From Ga0077527 sp964486865 (GTDB lineage: Bacteria > Pseudomonadota > Gammaproteobacteria > Burkholderiales > SG8-41): a stretch of 64,000 nt of DNA. The translations under genes and the position numbers were made by a program. The stretch is taken from positions 62,001 to 126,000 of the forward strand of contig CAZAOZ010000001.1 in assembly GCA_964486865.1 (NCBI GenBank). The letters are read 5' to 3'. The notes under the pieces were generated by a model. It did no database searches and had not been told where the DNA came from. It worked only from the letters and a program-made list of their open reading frames with translations. Shown here piece after piece: positions 1 through 9,187 of this stretch. The stretch's first letter is position 1. Each line of letters begins with the position of its first letter.

Positions 1-1
1 C

Positions 2-1744
2 GAACGCGTGACTTTGTACGGCATCACCATCGTGCCCAAGCGCCGCGTGCATTACGGTGCGATCAACCCTGCGGTGTCACGCGAAATTTTTATCCGCCAG
101 GCGTTGGTCGCCGGCGATTACGCCACGCAGGCAAAATTTATTCAGTTAAATCAACGGCTTATAAAAGACGTACAGGAGCTGGAGCACAAGGCGCGCAAGC
201 GCGACGTGCTGGTCAGCGACGAAGTGATTTTCGCCTTCTATGACGCGCTGATTCCGCAGGACATCGTCAACGGCGCGGGTTTTGAGCAATGGCGCAAGGC
301 AGCCGAGCAGAAAGATGCGGCACACCTGCTGCTGACACGCGAATACCTGATGCGCCATGCCGCCGAGGACATTACCGCGGAGCAGTTTCCGGACAGCCTC
401 CGCGCCGGTGAAATCGAAGTCGGACTCAAATACCGTTTCGATCCCGGCCATGTACTGGACGGCATCACCGCCACCGTGCCGCTGGCGCTGCTCAACAAAC
501 TCGATGCCGCCGTTTTCGACTGGCTGGTGCCGGGCATGATCCGCGACAAGGTCGCGTTTGCCTTCAAGGCGCTGCCGAAAAACTGGCGGCGCCACCTGAC
601 GCCGCCGACCGAGCATGTGACGCGCTTTCTCGAAACCGAGGGCGCTGCGCACGGCGCATTTGGCGATGCGGTGGCGCGTTATGCTTCACGCGCTTCCGGC
701 GCGCCGCTGGCGCGCGAGGACGCCGCCGGCATCGATTACCCGCCGCACCTGCGCTGCAATTACCGTGTGGTCGATGAATCGGGGCGGGAGCTGGCGCAGG
801 GCCGTGACCTGGCTGCACTGAAATCCCAGCTCGGCGAAGCCGCGCAACTGACCTTCGGTGCGGCCAGCGCCGGCGCCGGCATCGAACGCAAGGGCATCCG
901 CGCCTGGGATTTCGGCGATCTGCCGCAGACCATCACCTTCACCCGCGCCGGCCGCAAAGTCACCGGCTACCCGGCGCTGGCGGATGAAGGCGACAGCGTG
1001 GCAATCCAGCTCTTTGACGTCGAGACGGCGGCGCGCGCCTCGATGCGCGCCGGCATCGTGCGCCTGACGCGGCTGGTGCTTAAAGAACAGATGCGCCAGC
1101 TCGAAAAAAACCTGCGCGGTTTCGAGCAGGCGGCGCTGCAATTGCGCACCATCGCCAATGTCGATGAACTGCGTGCCGACCTGATTGCCGCGATCTGCGA
1201 CCGCGCTTTCATCGGCGAGGACGAGTTGCCCAGGGGACTCAAAGCGTTTGAGGACCAGGTCAAGCGTGCGCGCACGCGGCTGCCGGCGGTCAGTGAAGCG
1301 GCGTGCCGGATGTTCGCAACCATCGCCGAAGAACACCATCAATTGTCATTGGCGCTGGGCGCGGCCAAAGGCAATGTTGCCCGCGCCGCGAACGACATCC
1401 GCGCGCAACTGCAGCGGCTGATTTACAAGGGATATTTCAGCGCGACGCCGTGGCCGCAGTTGACGCACCTGCCGCGCTACCTGCAGGCGATGCGCATGCG
1501 ACTGGCCAAATTCCCGGTGAACGCCGAGCGCGACGCCAAGCATGCGGCAAGCATCGCCCAGCTGTGGGGACGCTACGAAATGCGGCTGGACCAGCAGCGC
1601 AAAGCCGGCACTGTTGACCCGCGCCTCGCCGAATTCAGATGGCACATCGAAGAGCTGCGCGTGTCGCTCTATGCGCAGGAACTGAAAACCCCATATCCCG
1701 TATCCTACAAGCGGCTGGAGAAATTATGGGCGGTGATGGGGTAG
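2..1744 (+). CDS. hrpA: ATP-dependent RNA helicase HrpA, C-terminal part
   Basis: The reading frame is already open at the left edge, so this is the C-terminal 580 residues of a much larger protein. The visible part begins in the stretch VTLYGITIVPKRRVHYG and continues through the long helical C-terminal region typical of HrpA (DUF3418 type). The DEAH helicase core must lie upstream of the window. HrpA helicases act on mRNA and on stalled ribosomes. The protein ends in YAQELKTPYPVSYKRLEKLW and a TAG stop. The same tail recurs at 17075-17150, beyond the pigment genes. Family assignment is by recognition of the C-terminal sequence. Confidence 0.88.
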   Translation, partial: ERVTLYGITIVPKRRVHYGAINPAVSREIFIRQALVAGDYATQAKFIQLNQRLIKDVQELEHKARKRDVLVSDEVIFAFYDALIPQDIVNGAGFEQWRKAAEQKDAAHLLLTREYLMRHAAEDITAEQFPDSLRAGEIEVGLKYRFDPGHVLDGITATVPLALLNKLDAAVFDWLVPGMIRDKVAFAFKALPKNWRRHLTPPTEHVTRFLETEGAAHGAFGDAVARYASRASGAPLAREDAAGIDYPPHLRCNYRVVDESGRELAQGRDLAALKSQLGEAAQLTFGAASAGAGIERKGIRAWDFGDLPQTITFTRAGRKVTGYPALADEGDSVAIQLFDVETAARASMRAGIVRLTRLVLKEQMRQLEKNLRGFEQAALQLRTIANVDELRADLIAAICDRAFIGEDELPRGLKAFEDQVKRARTRLPAVSEAACRMFATIAEEHHQLSLALGAAKGNVARAANDIRAQLQRLIYKGYFSATPWPQLTHLPRYLQAMRMRLAKFPVNAERDAKHAASIAQLWGRYEMRLDQQRKAGTVDPRLAEFRWHIEELRVSLYAQELKTPYPVSYKRLEKLWAVMG

Positions 1745-1749
1745 TTTCC

Positions 1750-1778
1750 TTGCCAGCTTTTTGGGGAACCAGTACACT
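1750..1778 (+). promoter_or_regulatory. Putative sigma-70 promoter of the aryl-polyene operon
   Basis: A TTGCCA hexamer (1750-1755) and a TACACT hexamer (1773-1778) are separated by exactly 17 bases, in the only non-coding gap between hrpA and the acyl carrier protein gene. Four or five of six positions match the sigma-70 consensus in each box. Transcription from here would cover the whole forward pigment operon. The call is a consensus match only. Confidence 0.5.
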
Positions 1779-1834
1779 TTGCGCGCAACGCATGTTGAGT
1801 CCAGGCGACTGCGTGCAATTCAAGGGGATATGGC

Positions 1835-2134
1835 GTGAATACGATAGCCACTGGCGCTAAGAGCCCGAATGCGGATATGGCAACGCAAGAGCGTGAGCTC
1901 GCCGAATTGATTGTTTCGGCTTTGAATCTTGATATCGCGGCCGCAGATATTGATCCGGAGGCGCCGCTGTTTCGCGATGGTCTCGGACTGGACTCGATTG
2001 ACATCCTGGAAGTTGCGCTCGCAGTGTCCAAGGCCTACGGCGTCAAGCTGCGTGCCGATGATACGCAGACCCAGCATGTGTTCAGTTCGCTGCGCACCCT
2101 CAATCAGTACGTCCGACAGCAGCGGGCCGTGTAG
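1835..2134 (+). CDS. Acyl carrier protein of the aryl-polyene pathway
   Basis: A 99-residue protein of acyl-carrier fold with the phosphopantetheine motif GLDSIDILE; the attachment serine is Ser54. It would hold the growing polyene chain as a thioester. The GTG start at 1835 follows AAGGGG at suitable spacing. An in-frame ATG at 1877 (MATQERELAEL) would give a more usual 85-residue ACP and is a real alternative. It is the first gene of the forward pigment operon and resembles ApeE/ApeF proteins. Known aryl-polyene clusters usually carry two ACP genes; only this one is seen here, and no phosphopantetheinyl transferase lies in the window. Confidence 0.88.
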   Translation: MNTIATGAKSPNADMATQERELAELIVSALNLDIAAADIDPEAPLFRDGLGLDSIDILEVALAVSKAYGVKLRADDTQTQHVFSSLRTLNQYVRQQRAV

Positions 2135-2138
2135 GTCG

Positions 2139-2798
2139 ATGTCGCGCACAGCCGGCTGGCTGGTCAAGGCGCTGCTGGTCTTGTTGTTTATTGCCTGGCA
2201 GTTCCTGGTGCATGCGAACATGGGTGGTGGCGACGTTGCCCTCCTGCGATACGTGCTGCTGGCGTTGCCACTGGCGGGCTTCGCTTTGTGGATAGCACAT
2301 CAGCCGCGCAATCGCGCGCTGTGGTTTGCCGCACTGGCAACCGCGGTTGTGGCTGTGATTGCTCTGGAGCACGTTGCCCAGCTTGGGGTTGCAGTCGCCT
2401 ATGGATTGCCCCATGCGTTGATTTACCTGATGTTGACTTTCGTATTCGGGCACACGTTGCTGCCTGATAAGGAGCCGCTGATCACGCGGCTCGCGCGCCG
2501 CGTTCACGGTGTATTGCCGCCTGGCATGGAACATCACACGCGGAATGTAACTGTGGCGTGGACCGTATTTTGCGTCGCGCAACTGCTATGTTCCGGTTTG
2601 CTGTTGGTTTTTGCGTCGATTGAATTGTGGTCGATGTTTATCAATCTGCTCCATGCTCCTCTGCTGCTGTTGATGTTTGCGGGCGAGCACGTCATCCGCA
2701 TGGTTTGCCATCCCGATTTCCCGCGCCCCTCAATTGTGCAGGCCATGCGGGCTTTCATGGATGATTCCAGTAATCATCCGGGTTCCCGTGCGCGCTGA
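2139..2798 (+). CDS. Polytopic membrane protein of the aryl-polyene cluster (COG4648-like)
   Basis: The protein has 219 residues and begins four bases after the ACP stop codon. Hydrophobic segments lie near residues 8-25, 35-53, 60-80, 85-105, 145-165 and 170-190, so it is an integral inner-membrane protein with a charged, proline-containing C-terminus. Proteins of this kind (ApeG-like) sit between the ACP and the ligase in aryl-polyene clusters; their biochemical role is not established. The frame is open much further upstream, but ATG 2139 is chosen because the upstream part overlaps the ACP gene. Confidence 0.72.
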   Translation: MSRTAGWLVKALLVLLFIAWQFLVHANMGGGDVALLRYVLLALPLAGFALWIAHQPRNRALWFAALATAVVAVIALEHVAQLGVAVAYGLPHALIYLMLTFVFGHTLLPDKEPLITRLARRVHGVLPPGMEHHTRNVTVAWTVFCVAQLLCSGLLLVFASIELWSMFINLLHAPLLLLMFAGEHVIRMVCHPDFPRPSIVQAMRAFMDDSSNHPGSRAR

Positions 2799-2842
2799 AT
2801 CAAAACCAGAGCAACGATTGCCGGCGCGACGATAATCAAGTC

Positions 2843-4216
2843 ATGATGCCCGGATCCACAGCCCCCAAGCGCACGGTCCCCCTGATTCGCAATTTCGCCC
2901 CCGGCGCGGTGTTTGCGTATTACGACGGGGGTGCCGTGTCGGTCGAGGAATATCTGCGCGATGTGCGGCGCCTGGCGCACGCATTGCCGCAGGGGCGCCA
3001 TGTGTTGAACCTGTGTACCAACCGCTACCGTTTTTGCGTAGCGTTTGCCGCAGCATTGCTGCGTGACCAGGTCAATCTGTTGCCGCCGAATCAAGTGCCG
3101 CTGACGATCGCGCAATTGCGTGACCGCTATGCTGGTGCGTTTGCGCTGGTGGATGACGATGCGTCCGATCTGCCGATCACAATTTTCCGGTATCCGGTCT
3201 GGACCGCGGGGTCGGAGACCGCTGCGGAAGAATCGACTGAATCCATTCCGGTTTTCCCGGCAGACCAGATGGCGGCCATCACGTTCAGTTCCGGCTCTAC
3301 CGGTGAGCCCGTCCCGCACCAGAAAACTTGGGGCGCGCTCGCCGCCAGTGTGGCCGAGTGCGGTCGTCCCGGTGCACGACACCCCGGCGCCACCATTATA
3401 GGCACTGTGCCGCCACAGCATATGTATGGCCTGGAGTCCACCGTGCTGATGGTCATGCAGAATGGCCTGACGTTGCACAGTGCGCGGCCATTTTATCCGG
3501 CGGACATCATCAGCGCGCTGGCGGCTGTGCCGCGGCCACGCGCTCTGGTGACTACGCCTTTTCACCTGCGCACCCTGATTGCCGATGCGACGGAGATGCC
3601 GGCCGTTGATTTTTTGCTGTGTGCTACAGCACCTTTATCGCCGCAGCTCGCTGCGGCGGCGGAATCCGCGGTTGGCGCGCCGCTGTACGAGATTTATGGC
3701 TGCACAGAGGCCGGTCAGGTAGCTACGCGGCGCACCGTGCAATCCCCTGTATGGGAGACATTGCCGGGGCTGGAGATTTATCAGGATCAACGCGGCACAT
3801 GGGTGTGCGGCGAATACCTGGCAGATGCAACATTATTGAGCGATGTGATCGAGCTTCAGGGCGGCGGGCGATTCCTGTTGCACGGGCGTCTGGCTGATGT
3901 GGTCAATATTGCGGGCAAGCGTACTTCTTTGGCTTACCTCAACTACCATCTCAACTCCATCGAGGGTGTGCGCGACGGCGTGTTCATGCCCCAAGGCGAC
4001 GACGGCAGCGGACCGGTGGTGCGGATGACCGCTTTCGTGGTGGCGCCGGGAGTGGGGCGCGACACGTTGCTGCGCGCGCTGCGACAACGTATCGATGATG
4101 CCTTCTTGCCGCGTCCCTTGCATCTCGTCGATATGCTGCCGCGCAACGCCACGGGCAAGCTGCCGCGGCAGGCGCTCTCGGAATTGATGACCCGCGCCGC
4201 GTCCGGCGCCGGCTGA
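2843..4216 (+). CDS. AMP-dependent acyl/aryl-ACP ligase (ApeH-like)
   Basis: An ANL-superfamily adenylating enzyme of 457 residues. The phosphate-binding motif TFSSGSTGEP lies near residue 150, YEIYGCTEAGQVATR follows in the middle, and the C-terminal subdomain has GRLADVVNIAGKR and a final lysine region (NATGKLPRQAL). It most likely activates a hydroxybenzoate starter and loads it onto the ACP. At about 450 residues it is shorter than typical acyl-CoA synthetases, as is usual for the aryl-polyene ligases. The chorismatase gene at 14700-15695 offers a matching source of substrate. Substrate is inferred from context. Confidence 0.85.
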   Translation: MMPGSTAPKRTVPLIRNFAPGAVFAYYDGGAVSVEEYLRDVRRLAHALPQGRHVLNLCTNRYRFCVAFAAALLRDQVNLLPPNQVPLTIAQLRDRYAGAFALVDDDASDLPITIFRYPVWTAGSETAAEESTESIPVFPADQMAAITFSSGSTGEPVPHQKTWGALAASVAECGRPGARHPGATIIGTVPPQHMYGLESTVLMVMQNGLTLHSARPFYPADIISALAAVPRPRALVTTPFHLRTLIADATEMPAVDFLLCATAPLSPQLAAAAESAVGAPLYEIYGCTEAGQVATRRTVQSPVWETLPGLEIYQDQRGTWVCGEYLADATLLSDVIELQGGGRFLLHGRLADVVNIAGKRTSLAYLNYHLNSIEGVRDGVFMPQGDDGSGPVVRMTAFVVAPGVGRDTLLRALRQRIDDAFLPRPLHLVDMLPRNATGKLPRQALSELMTRAASGAG

Positions 4217-4235
4217 CGGTAAAGCGGCTACGCGG

Positions 4236-4538
4236 GTGACTGAATTGACGCTGGATTTTCCTGCGGATCACCCGGCTGCGGCGGGGCATTTTCCCGGTAA
4301 TCCCGTGGTGCCGGGCGCATTGCTGCTCGGCGAGTTGCTGCGCGCGATGGAGTCTGCGCTCGACCGCAGTCTGATCCCGTGCGAGATGGATGCCGTCAAG
4401 TTTTATCATCCGGTGCATCCGGGCGAGCGTGTCACCGTCGTAGTCAGTGAGGTCGCAGCAGGCGGTGTTCGTTTTACCTGTAATGTCGGAACGACGACCG
4501 TCATGTCCGGGCAACTGCGATGCCGCCCCACGTGTTAG
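4236..4538 (+). CDS. Hotdog-fold 3-hydroxyacyl-ACP dehydratase (ApeI-like)
   Basis: A 100-residue single-hotdog protein with the FabA/FabZ-type motif GHFPGNPVVPGALLL near residues 17-31; the histidine is the expected catalytic base. It would remove water from 3-hydroxyacyl-ACP intermediates to build the conjugated chain. The start is GTG at 4236. The gene overlaps the following acyltransferase by 19 bases, indicating translational coupling. A second, unrelated-looking dehydratase is at 11928-12374, and such pairs are normal in aryl-polyene clusters. Confidence 0.8.
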   Translation: MTELTLDFPADHPAAAGHFPGNPVVPGALLLGELLRAMESALDRSLIPCEMDAVKFYHPVHPGERVTVVVSEVAAGGVRFTCNVGTTTVMSGQLRCRPTC

Positions 4539-5428
4539 ACGAAAACGGCGTGCGGCCAGATTGGACCAGTCAGCCCGAGCGCGGCAGCGCCTTTGCCATG
4601 CGCTTGATCACCTGGATTGCTTTGCGGCTGGGCCGCGGTGTCGCGCGCCTGCTGCTGTATCCGATTTGCTTTTATTTTCTGTTGTTTGCCGGGAACGCGC
4701 GCCGCGCTTCACGCAATTATCTGCGCCGGGTATTGGCGCGCGAACCGGGCATAGCCGATATTTTTCGGCACCTGCATGTGTTTGCCGCGGTTGTTCTTGA
4801 CCGGGTGTTTCTGCTCAGCGGGCAGGTGGCCGTGTTCGATATCCGGGTTTACGGGCAGGAACACGTGGACGAAGTCATGGCCGCCGGCGCGGGTTGCTTT
4901 CTGATCGGATCGCATCTGGGCAGTTTCGAGGTGATACGAACTCTCGGAGCCGATTCGCGCGGTCTGGCGGTGAGCATGTTGATGTACAAGGACAACGCGC
5001 GCAAGATGGCTTCCGTGTTTGAAGCCATCAATCCGCGTCATTCGCAGAGCATCATCACCCTCGGCGAAGTGGATACCATGCTCAAGGTTGACGCTGCGCT
5101 TGCCGGTGGCGAACTGGTCGGCATGCTGGCTGACCGCACCATTGGCGCTGAGGCTGCAACAGCGCATGCTTTTCTCGGCGCCCCGGCGCGGTTTTCGCCG
5201 GGGCCCTTCCGGCTTGCCGCGGTAATGCGCCGTCCGGCGCTGCTGATGTTCGGACTTTATCGCGGTGGTAACCGTTACGATATACATTTTGAGCGCTTGA
5301 CTGATGGCGATTCGGCGGCGCGCGAAATTCGCGTGGAGAACATGCAGGCCGAGTATGTGGCGCGCCTGGAGCACTATTGCCGTACTGCGCCGTACAACTG
5401 GTTCAATTTTTATGACTTCTGGAATTAG
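4520..5428 (+). CDS. LpxL-like lysophospholipid acyltransferase family protein
   Basis: A 302-residue membrane-associated acyltransferase. After a short basic start (WTSQPERGS, a phrase common to aryl-polyene acyltransferases) there is a hydrophobic anchor at about residues 30-58, then the catalytic region GSHLGSFEVIR with the histidine-acidic pair and the later GMLADRTIG. It probably transfers the finished polyene to a lipid-like acceptor in the inner membrane, as proposed for Ape acyltransferases. The conserved N-terminal phrase supports ATG 4520 over the later ATG at 4598. It overlaps both neighbouring genes. Confidence 0.8.
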   Translation: MPPHVLDENGVRPDWTSQPERGSAFAMRLITWIALRLGRGVARLLLYPICFYFLLFAGNARRASRNYLRRVLAREPGIADIFRHLHVFAAVVLDRVFLLSGQVAVFDIRVYGQEHVDEVMAAGAGCFLIGSHLGSFEVIRTLGADSRGLAVSMLMYKDNARKMASVFEAINPRHSQSIITLGEVDTMLKVDAALAGGELVGMLADRTIGAEAATAHAFLGAPARFSPGPFRLAAVMRRPALLMFGLYRGGNRYDIHFERLTDGDSAAREIRVENMQAEYVARLEHYCRTAPYNWFNFYDFWN

Positions 5429-6002
5429 AGCGCTGCTCATCGCCGCGTGTGCGGTACTGGGCGCCGGTGGTTCGAGCGTCGCGCAGGGTGCATGGGACAT
5501 TGATGCGCTGATGCGGTCGTTCGCCGCAGTTAAATCGGCGAAGGGCACGTTTATCGAACGCAGGCACGTGCCGATTCTGACCGCGCCGCTGGAACATTCC
5601 GGCACGTTGGCGTACATGGCGCCGCGGCGCATCGAAAAGCGCACGCTCACGCCGGATCCGGTCACAATGATTGTCGACAATGACACGCTGACGGTCGAAG
5701 AGGGCGCGGGCGGCAGGCGCCGCACACTGCTGTTGCGCGAGCACCCGGTGGTGTGGGCGTTTATCGAGAGTATCCGTTCGACGCTGGCCGGTGATCTCGC
5801 GTCGCTGCGTCGTTTTTACGAGCTGCGGCTGGAAGGCGACGAGCGCCAGTGGCGCTTGCTGTTGCTGCCGCACGGCGCCGAGATGCGCGACTGGGTTAAA
5901 GAAATCCGCCTCGGCGGACGAGGTAACCGGATTACCTCGGTTGAAGTGTTCGAGACCGGCGGCGGCCGTTCGGCCATGACTATTACCGGAGACGCATCCT
6001 GA
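5412..6002 (+). CDS. LolA-like periplasmic outer-membrane carrier protein (ApeL-like)
   Basis: A 196-residue protein with an N-terminal secretion signal (GIRALLIAACAVLGAG, ending near AQG) followed by a LolA-type domain: IDALMRSFAAVKSAKGTF, a beta-rich body and the terminal FETGGGRSAMTI. In this cluster it would ferry the pigment conjugate across the periplasm, by analogy with LolA carrying lipoproteins. ATG 5412 is chosen because it gives a clean signal peptide and a 17-base overlap with the acyltransferase. The longer open frame starting at 5304 is inside the previous gene. Confidence 0.78.
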   Translation: MTSGIRALLIAACAVLGAGGSSVAQGAWDIDALMRSFAAVKSAKGTFIERRHVPILTAPLEHSGTLAYMAPRRIEKRTLTPDPVTMIVDNDTLTVEEGAGGRRRTLLLREHPVVWAFIESIRSTLAGDLASLRRFYELRLEGDERQWRLLLLPHGAEMRDWVKEIRLGGRGNRITSVEVFETGGGRSAMTITGDAS

Positions 6003-6043
6003 AGGCGGCATCGCGCTGGGCGACAGCGGCCTGGATCGCGCTG

Positions 6044-8317
6044 ATGTTATTGTGCGCCGGCATTGTTTCGCGCACCGAGTTCGTAGCCGATCTGTCGGCA
6101 TTTTTACCGCGTTCACCGACGCCGGCGCAGCAAGTGCTGGTAGATCAATTACGCGATGGCGTGGTGTCGCGCGTCATACTGATCGGCATCGAAGATGCGG
6201 CGCCCGAGACGCTGGCAGACGCAAGTCGCGGCCTGGCCGACCAACTGCGACAGGCACCTGAATTTTCCGCCGTCGATAACGGCGAATTGCTGCGTGCAGA
6301 TACGGACAGAGACTACCTGTGGCGTCATCGCTATGTGTTGAGTCCGCCGGACGTGCAGCGGTTTTCGGCGCCCGCTCTGCGCACTGCGCTGCAGGAGCAG
6401 TTGCGGCTGCTTGCGACGCCGGCGGGCATGATGCTGCAAGCGATGTTGCCGCGTGATCCTGGCGGCGAAATGCTGCGGCTCACCGATCAGATCGCCGGCA
6501 TGGCACGCCCGCAAAGCGTCAATGGCGTGTGGTTCTCCGCCGATCGTGCGCGGGCATTGCTGGCTGCACACACCGTGGCGGCTGGATACGATCTGGATGC
6601 GCAGCAACTGGCGCAGGCAAAAATCCGCACAGCGTTTGCCGCCACAACGCCATCCGGTGCGCACCTGGCCATGACGGGGCCCGGGGTATTTTCAGTGGAG
6701 TCGCGCGAGCTGATACGCGACGACGTATCGCGTCTCGCGGCAGCCGCCAGTATCATGATTGCCTTGCTGCTGCTGACCTTGTATCGGTCTGTGCGCTTGC
6801 TGGGCCTGGGTCTGTTGCCCGTGGCCAGCGGTGTGCTTGCAGGGGTCGCCGCCGTGAGCCTCGGCTTTGGCGCAGTGCATGGCATTACGCTGGGTTTTGG
6901 CATCACCCTGATCGGCGAAGGCGTTGATTATGCGATTTATTTATTTACGCAGCGCTCTGCCGATGTCTCGCCGCAGGCCACGCTTGATCGCATCTGGCCG
7001 ACCCTGCGGCTGGGTGTACTGACGTCAATTTGTGGCTTCAGCGCCATGGCCATGTCGGGTTTTCCCGGTCTGGCGCAGTTGGGCGTATTTTCCATTGCTG
7101 GCCTGGTGGTCGCCGCCGCGGTGACGCGTTGGGTGCTGCCCGGCCTGATGCCGCGCGAATTCAGGGTAGAGGTAGCGCATCGAATTGCGCCAACGGCCAT
7201 GCGGGCATTGCATCATGCGCCGCGGTTGCGCTGGCCGCTGCTGGCGGCTGTTGCGCTGAGTGCAGTGGTGCTGGCTGCGCACCGTGACTCAATCTGGAGC
7301 GCCAATCTGGCAAGCCTGAGCCCGGTGCCGATGGCACGTCAGCTACTCGATCAGGAAATGCGCGCCGGCATCGGCGCACCCGATGTGCGCCATCTGGTCG
7401 TGGTCAGTGCCGGAGACCGCGAAACCGCACTGCACACGGCGGAGCAGGTCGGCCTGGTGCTTGATCAGCGGGTGCGCGGCGGAACGTTGCAAGGCTATGA
7501 ATCACCCGCCACCTACCTGCCGAGTCGCGCGACGCAGATGCAGCGACAGGCCGCGCTGCCGCCAACCGATACCGTGCGCACGAATCTGGAACAGGCTATG
7601 CGCGGGCTGCCTTTTCGCGGCGACGCATTCGATCCTTTTTTTGCCGATCTCGAGGCTGCGCGCCGCGCCCCAGCGTTCGACCGCGCGGCGCTCGACGGCA
7701 CGCGTCTCGCCGTTAAAGTGGACGCCTTGCTGGTTGCCGGCAACGCGGGATGGACGGCGATGCTGCCGTTGCGGGGCGTTATGCAGTCTGCGGATATAGC
7801 CGCAGCAGTCACAGAGGCGGGCGGCGGCGCAGCAGTGTTTCTGGATCTGAAGCAGGAATCCGACCGGCTCTACCAGTCTTATTTGCGCGAGGCATTGACA
7901 CACGCGCTGATCGGCGCCGCTGCCATCGTCCTGCTGCTGGCAGTGTCGCTGCGTACGTTCCCGCGCGTGTTCAGCGTGCTGGCGCCGCTGTTTTCGGCGG
8001 TGATCGTCACGGCGGCGGTGCTGGTGCTGGCCGGACTGCAATTGTCGATATTTCATTTGGTCGGCATGCTGCTGATCGTTGCGGTAGGTTCCAACTACGC
8101 GCTGTTCTTTGATCGGCAAGCGGCGCAAGGTGCGGACCGTGAACGTACGGTGGTGTCGCTGCTGTTTGCAGCGGTGACAACCGCGATTGGATTCGGTTTG
8201 CTGGCACTATCCAGCGTACCGGTGCTGCATGCGCTGGGCGCCACGGTGGGCATCGGTGCGGTGCTCGCTCTGGTATTCTCCGCAGCGCTGCATCGGCCGC
8301 TGCCGGCGCAACCGTAA
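6044..8317 (+). CDS. MMPL/RND-family exporter (ApeM-like)
   Basis: A 757-residue exporter with two repeats, each a periplasmic loop followed by a bundle of membrane helices (about residues 225-375 and 625-755). Helix motifs include GFGITLIGEGVDYAIYLF in the first half and GMLLIVAVGSNYALFF in the second. It likely extracts or exports the polyene from the inner membrane, handing it to the LolA-like carrier. ATG 6044 falls inside the first membrane helix; the frame continues upstream to a CTG at 5999 (LKAASRWATAAWIAL) that would complete the helix and overlap the lolA-like stop. The true start is therefore probably 5999. Confidence 0.83.
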   Translation: MLLCAGIVSRTEFVADLSAFLPRSPTPAQQVLVDQLRDGVVSRVILIGIEDAAPETLADASRGLADQLRQAPEFSAVDNGELLRADTDRDYLWRHRYVLSPPDVQRFSAPALRTALQEQLRLLATPAGMMLQAMLPRDPGGEMLRLTDQIAGMARPQSVNGVWFSADRARALLAAHTVAAGYDLDAQQLAQAKIRTAFAATTPSGAHLAMTGPGVFSVESRELIRDDVSRLAAAASIMIALLLLTLYRSVRLLGLGLLPVASGVLAGVAAVSLGFGAVHGITLGFGITLIGEGVDYAIYLFTQRSADVSPQATLDRIWPTLRLGVLTSICGFSAMAMSGFPGLAQLGVFSIAGLVVAAAVTRWVLPGLMPREFRVEVAHRIAPTAMRALHHAPRLRWPLLAAVALSAVVLAAHRDSIWSANLASLSPVPMARQLLDQEMRAGIGAPDVRHLVVVSAGDRETALHTAEQVGLVLDQRVRGGTLQGYESPATYLPSRATQMQRQAALPPTDTVRTNLEQAMRGLPFRGDAFDPFFADLEAARRAPAFDRAALDGTRLAVKVDALLVAGNAGWTAMLPLRGVMQSADIAAAVTEAGGGAAVFLDLKQESDRLYQSYLREALTHALIGAAAIVLLLAVSLRTFPRVFSVLAPLFSAVIVTAAVLVLAGLQLSIFHLVGMLLIVAVGSNYALFFDRQAAQGADRERTVVSLLFAAVTTAIGFGLLALSSVPVLHALGATVGIGAVLALVFSAALHRPLPAQP

Positions 8318-8332
8318 AGCACATACCGACGC

Positions 8333-9187
8333 ATGAGTTTTATGCAGGCCCCGGAAACGTTGAGCAAAGAACCGAAGCAACCTTGGCGACCGGCGCCGTT
8401 GATGCGCCTGGTGCTCGCGTTACACGTCGCCGGCGCGGCATTGTTGATTGTGGCGCCGGCGTGGTGGCCGTGGAGTATCGCGATGATTGCCGGCAGCCAT
8501 GTCGTGCTGGGCATTGCCGTGCTGTTTCCGCGCGCCCCCTGGCTGGGCCCCAATCTGGTGCGCTTGCCCGAGGCCGCACGGGCGCGCAGCGAGGTCGCGC
8601 TCACACTGGACGACGGCCCCGATCCTGACGTCACGCCGCGCGTGCTCGACCTGCTTGACCGTTATCAGGCACGGGCAAGTTTTTTTTGTGTCGGACGCAA
8701 GGCCGCAGCACATCCCGGTCTGGTGGGGGAGATCGCGCGTCGCGGTCACAGCATCGAGAACCACAGTCACAGTCATTCGCACGCCTTCGCGTTTTACGGC
8801 TGGTCGGCGCTGGGCTGCGAAGTCGATCAGGCGCAACAGGCCATCAGCACGGCATCCGGGATAACCCCGCGGTTTTTTCGCGCACCCGCCGGATTCCGCA
8901 GCCCGTTTCTGGATTATGTGTTGGCAGCGCGCGGTTTGCGTTATGTATCGTGGACCCGGCGCGGCTATGACACGGTCAGCTGTGATCCCGACGCCGTACT
9001 TGCGCGGCTGGTAGCCAATCTTGCCGCTGGCGATGTACTGCTGCTGCACGACGGCTGCCGCACCCGATTATCCGACGGCGAGTTTTTGGCGGTGACCGTA
9101 TTGCAGCGCTTGCTCGACCGGTTGCGGGCAGAAGGTCTGCGACCGGTTACGTTGCCGGCAGCCTTTGATGATGCCGCCCGCACTTGA
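8333..9187 (+). CDS. Membrane-anchored polysaccharide deacetylase (NodB domain)
   Basis: The protein has 284 residues. Two N-terminal membrane segments (about 22-65) precede a NodB homology domain with the metal site TLDDGPDPD, the zinc-binding histidines in ENHSHSHSHAF, the arginine motif FFRAPAGFRSP and a late LLLHDG. Family members remove acetyl groups from sugar polymers with a divalent metal. Deacetylase-like genes occur in other aryl-polyene and xanthomonadin clusters, where their substrate is unclear; modification of a sugar on the pigment head group is an inference. It overlaps the methyltransferase gene by 20 bases. Confidence 0.78.
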   Translation: MSFMQAPETLSKEPKQPWRPAPLMRLVLALHVAGAALLIVAPAWWPWSIAMIAGSHVVLGIAVLFPRAPWLGPNLVRLPEAARARSEVALTLDDGPDPDVTPRVLDLLDRYQARASFFCVGRKAAAHPGLVGEIARRGHSIENHSHSHSHAFAFYGWSALGCEVDQAQQAISTASGITPRFFRAPAGFRSPFLDYVLAARGLRYVSWTRRGYDTVSCDPDAVLARLVANLAAGDVLLLHDGCRTRLSDGEFLAVTVLQRLLDRLRAEGLRPVTLPAAFDDAART

